16,085 nucleotides of DNA from CAYWBI01 sp964456445 (lineage in GTDB: Bacteria > Calditrichota > Calditrichia > Calditrichales > J004), in the NCBI GenBank assembly GCA_964456445.1, contig CAYWBI010000084.1, forward strand, positions 1 to 16,085, in the 5' to 3' direction. Below the pieces are notes generated by a model that worked only from the letters and a program-made list of their open reading frames with translations, ran no database searches and was not told where the DNA came from. Of this stretch, positions 14,415-16,085 are shown in pieces (within the stretch, counting starts at the first letter, position 1; each line of letters opens with the position of its first letter). The position numbers and the translations under genes were made by a program.

Positions 14415-15116
14415 TCAGTCTTCTTCAGGATACGGTGACCCATCGGGTTTTGAATGATTCCACAATAAATGTGACGACTTGCCTATAACCTCCTGCGGTT
14501 CGAATCCAAGTATTCTCGATGCCTCCGGATTTATAAATGTATGATTCCCATAGAGATCAAATCCCATAATGCCCTCACCCGCGGCATTTAGTATTAACTC
14601 ATTTTGCGAACGGTATTCTTTCATTGCCGCCCAAACTTGTCCGTGTTCGAATATTTGTTTTTCCAACTCGGTTTTTTGTTGTTCTGATATTTTAAACAAA
14701 TGATAATAATTCAAAAACAGCCCGTTTAATACACATAGGTAACTGGCCATTATTAGCACATGGCCTGTGTTAAACTGGATATCAAATAATTGAGATGAGA
14801 AAGATATAAACATGGCCTGGCCCATAAACCCAATGATCAGCGAAATGACCAGCCAATGTTTAAAACTATTGTCCTTCCACCAGCCTTTTTGCAGATAGCC
14901 GATGAGCGCCAAAAGGAAAAACAGCGCAGGGAAAAGTTCCTCGGGACGGCCAAAGAAAGAATTTGGATTATAGGCACGGGGCAGGGGAACAAATGCAAAA
15001 AATAAAAAACTGATCACAATTAAACTGGCGACCGCTGAAAAAACCAGCTTTTCACTAAAAACCCCCTTTGGGCCAATTGCAACCTCGCGTTTCCAGGCCA
15101 GCCAGCTTATCAGCAT
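14415..15116 (-). CDS. Fragment 2 of the broken kinase: remaining membrane spans and first half of PAS1
   Basis: The frame is open from 15200. The first internal ATG at 15116 gives 233 residues: the rest of a span (LISWLAW), then EKLVFSAVASLIVISFLFF, EELFPALFFLLALIGYL, HWLVISLIIGFMGQAMFIS and HVLIMASYLCVLNGLFL. A coiled linker (ISEQQKTELEKQIFEHGQVW) and the start of a PAS domain follow (LILNAAGEGIMGFDLYGNHT, then NPEASRILGF and EVIGKSS). It stops in GSPYPEED-TGA. Relatives of this PAS type usually read YPxEECPI at this point, so TGA replaces a cysteine codon. The frame continues PIHKTKNNLFD and VFWHKNGRAIAVNFTYTQIK, which completes the PAS fold. Confidence 0.65.
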   Translation of the reverse strand: MLISWLAWKREVAIGPKGVFSEKLVFSAVASLIVISFLFFAFVPLPRAYNPNSFFGRPEELFPALFFLLALIGYLQKGWWKDNSFKHWLVISLIIGFMGQAMFISFSSQLFDIQFNTGHVLIMASYLCVLNGLFLNYYHLFKISEQQKTELEKQIFEHGQVWAAMKEYRSQNELILNAAGEGIMGFDLYGNHTFINPEASRILGFEPQEVIGKSSHLLWNHSKPDGSPYPEED

Positions 15117-15200
15117 TAAAACGGAAAGAAAAATCCGTGAGGCGATACCGCTCCAGGGGATTAACTGTGAAGGCAGGGATGGAAAATATGAACTGAAAAA

Positions 15201-15470
15201 CTACGTAGTCACAAGGGTATGATACCCGTCCAACAAGCCGCTACCGATAAAGCCGCTGCCAATAAATAAAAAAGTATTGTTTTTTTTGCTATAAAACCGC
15301 AGGAGCGCCAACGTACCAACCATCAAAGCCAATAGTGTTGCGATGGCTTCCATAATTGTATGCAGTTCCGGGCCTCCCTGCCAGGTTAAGCCGCGCAGGA
15401 ACCAACGGCCAATGCAGAGAAATAGAACCAGCCCAACGTATGTAGTTTTTCGTCTAATAACAAAACTCAT
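15201..15470 (-). CDS. Fragment 1 of the broken kinase: first three membrane spans
   Basis: The frame gives 89 residues from ATG 15470: RRKTT, then membrane spans at about 10-28, 37-58 and 66-84, ending GLLDGYHTLVTT at TAG. The same frame carries on past TAG with FFSSYFPSLPSQLIPWSGIA and a further span that reaches the next fragment, so this is the amino end of one sensor. No strong ribosome site is visible before the ATG, and the repeat field begins about 60 bases upstream. On its own the piece has no recognisable function. The spans and the LLDGYH motif resemble MASE-type sensor domains, but that is a low-certainty assignment. Confidence 0.6.
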   Translation of the reverse strand: MSFVIRRKTTYVGLVLFLCIGRWFLRGLTWQGGPELHTIMEAIATLLALMVGTLALLRFYSKKNNTFLFIGSGFIGSGLLDGYHTLVTT

Positions 15471-15530
15471 GTTTTAATTAGGGACAACTATTCTTTACAA
15501 CTATCGGTCTTTTGATTTAATTCTTTATGA

Positions 15531-15555
15531 CCCCGAAGTAGAAAGACAAGCGGGG
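15531..15555. repeat. Hairpin heading the first composite repeat
   Basis: CCCCG (15531-15535) pairs with CGGGG (15551-15555) around a 15-base loop. It directly precedes GGGGCAATTGAGCACAA, and the second copy of that motif (16035) is likewise preceded by a hairpin (16018-16040). The arrangement hairpin plus linker plus 99-bp unit is therefore repeated. Confidence 0.5.
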
Positions 15556-15670
15556 CAATTGAGCACAACATAAAACCAATATCGAACATCGATCAACGAT
15601 TGAAGAATTCTGATCTGCCATGAACGCGCCCTTCTCAAATCGAATATCGGTGTTCCTTGTTCGTAAATCA
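15552..15670. repeat. Composite intergenic repeat, copy 1
   Basis: This begins with GGGGCAATTGAGCACAA (15552-15568) and continues into a ~99-bp unit (15572-15670) running from AAAACCAATATCGAACATCG through CGATCAACGATTGAAG to TCGGTGTTCCTTGTTCGTA. Compared by eye with copy 2, the last 87 bases differ at about 12 positions with no gaps. Two overlapping minus-strand ORFs here (15517-15729 and 15525-15830) translate the repeats, including a duplicated LIYEQGTPIFD peptide, and I do not regard them as genes. Confidence 0.8.
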
Positions 15671-15718
15671 AAATCAGGACAATTGAAAATCCAAAGAGGG
15701 ACTGTTTGACTATGATCC

Positions 15719-15817
15719 AAAACCAACACAGAACACCGATCAACGATTGAAGATTTATGATTTGCCAGGAGCGCGCCGTTCTAAAATCAAAAATCGGTGT
15801 TCCTTGTTCGTAGATTA
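15719..15817. repeat. Composite intergenic repeat, copy 2
   Basis: This has the same 99-bp length as copy 1 and starts 147 bases after it. It runs from AAAACCAACACAGAACACCG through GATCAACGATTGAAG and GCGCGCCGTTCT to TCGGTGTTCCTTGTTCGTA. It lacks the GGGGCAATTGAG leader. Both ends (AACACCGA... and ...ATCGGTGTT) are inverted matches, so the unit could itself fold or be recognised as a palindrome. Confidence 0.8.
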
Positions 15818-15864
15818 AATACCAACTCATTTAAACAAGATAAACCGAAACGTTATTTCGTACA

Positions 15865-16040
15865 TGCCCTTCTTCCCCAACGGGGAAGAATAACAAAGCG
15901 AAGGGCAGCGCCCTGGTAAAATCAGGGTAATAATAATAAACCCTGAAAGGGTTTTATAAAGTGTTCCGACCGGGATTTGTTTTGGGCTGAAGCCCATAAT
16001 TTTATTGTGGCGTTTTGTGCCCTACCTAAAGGCAGGGGCA
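15865..16040. repeat. Cluster of short palindromes (REP-like field)
   Basis: Six hairpins stand almost edge to edge. They are TTCTTCCCC-AAC-GGGGAAGAA (15870-15890), nested inside TGCCCTTC...GAAGGGCA (15865-15907); GGGC-AGC-GCCC (15903-15913); CCCTG...CAGGG (15911-15927); AAACCCT-GAA-AGGGTTT (15938-15954); TGGGCT-GA-AGCCCA (15983-15996); and TGCCC...GGGCA (16018-16040). There is no coding frame. Such GAA- or GA-looped palindromes are typical of dispersed REP-type intergenic elements mobilised by Y1 (TnpA-REP) transposases, although no such gene is in the window. Confidence 0.75.
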
Positions 16041-16085
16041 ATTGAGCACAAGACAAAACGAACACCGAACATCGATCAACGATTG
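16035..16085. repeat. Composite intergenic repeat, copy 3 (cut by window end)
   Basis: GGGGCAATTGAGCACAA (16035-16051) is identical to the leader of copy 1. It is followed at the same distance by AAAACGAACACCGAACATCG and ATCAACGATTG, where the window ends. It lies 483 bases from copy 1. Confidence 0.75.

Larger units (their letters stand above)
13126..15470 (-). pseudogene. Broken membrane PAS-PAS sensor histidine kinase (two stops and one frameshift)
   Basis: Taken together, four adjacent frames rebuild one kinase of about 781 residues starting at ATG 15470. It has a multi-pass membrane sensor (about eight spans, residues 10-260, MASE3/MASE4-like), PAS1 (about 285-410), PAS2 (about 415-530), HisKA with His559, and HATPase. 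Three lesions break it: TAG 15201-15203 (codon 90), TGA 14415-14417 (codon 352), and the A7 run at 13877-13883, where one more A would rejoin PAS2 to the kinase core. Around each lesion the protein sequence flows on without loss, so the breaks are recent. Its stop is two bases from the response regulator ATG. In the same operon the regulator is also cut, while large neighbours such as yfhO and menF are open, which argues against general sequence error. Confidence 0.85.

Noticed and set aside
14415..14417. TGA at a position where relatives have cysteine, as possible selenocysteine insertion
   Set aside because: Bacterial selenocysteine needs a stem-loop just after the TGA; the following ~45 bases are AT-rich with no convincing stem. 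The same gene has a TAG and a frameshift, so simple decay explains it better.
12722..15203. Genome-wide stop-codon reassignment as the cause of the in-frame stops
   Set aside because: All three stop codons (TAG, TGA, TAA) occur as lesions here, while other genes in the window use TAA, TAG and TGA as normal terminal stops. No single reassignment fits.
15517..15830. Two minus-strand ORFs of 70 and 101 codons
   Set aside because: They translate the intergenic repeats, with the same YEQGTPIFD-like peptide encoded by both repeat copies, and have no start context or family resemblance.
15865..16085. CRISPR array at the right edge
   Set aside because: The repeats are ~99 bp or are different short hairpins, with irregular spacing and no uniform short repeat and spacer pattern.

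Overview
The window looks like chromosomal DNA from a Gram-negative, menaquinone-using bacterium of the FCB superphylum. A Calditrichota, Ignavibacteriota or KSB1-like lineage is my best guess, but it is not proven. The clues are a type IX secretion-style C-terminal sorting domain at the left edge, an outer-membrane beta-barrel protein, a YfhO-family membrane protein, menaquinone genes (isochorismate synthase and the UbiE/MenG methyltransferase), a DUF4412 exported protein, PAS-rich sensor kinases with an Rcp-type response regulator, and palindromic and tandem intergenic repeats. Base composition is moderate and somewhat AT-rich, apart from a few GC-rich patches.

Left edge (1-1540, mostly + strand): a patch of gene remnants and orphan genes. 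It holds the C-terminal tail of a lost secreted protein, an antisense N-terminal fragment of a tyrosine recombinase, an attC-like imperfect hairpin, a stub of an NTF2-like (DUF4440/SnoaL) protein, and one intact orphan membrane protein with a PH-like central domain. This looks like a former mobile or cassette-type insertion site.

Centre-left (1892-4318): a membrane-anchored M1 zinc aminopeptidase on the + strand converges with a small outer-membrane beta-barrel protein on the - strand. A 16-bp perfect palindrome lies between them.

Centre (4796-11204, all - strand): transcription runs right to left through an SRPBCC protein, a DUF4412 exported protein, ubiE/menG, menF and a large YfhO-like membrane protein. 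MenF makes isochorismate at the start of the menaquinone pathway and UbiE/MenG methylates demethylmenaquinone at its end. The ubiE-menF-yfhO gaps are short enough for one operon, and a sigma70-like promoter may precede ubiE.

Right (11618-15470, all - strand): a three-gene phosphorelay operon in visible decay. The first gene was a single sensor kinase (multi-pass membrane sensor, PAS, PAS, HisKA, HATPase). It is now broken by an in-frame TAG, an in-frame TGA and a one-base loss in an A7 run. The second, an Rcp-type response regulator, has an in-frame TAA that removes its last helix; reading through it restores the typical C-terminus, whose ancestral stop abuts the next start codon. The third gene is open and encodes an unusual REC-DHp-REC protein with no ATPase domain.

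Right edge (15531-16085): a dense field of intergenic repeats just upstream of the broken kinase. Two full copies and one truncated copy of a ~99-bp unit are mixed with at least six short hairpins. The main points to follow up are the decaying phosphorelay with its kinase-less DHp scaffold, and this repeat field.
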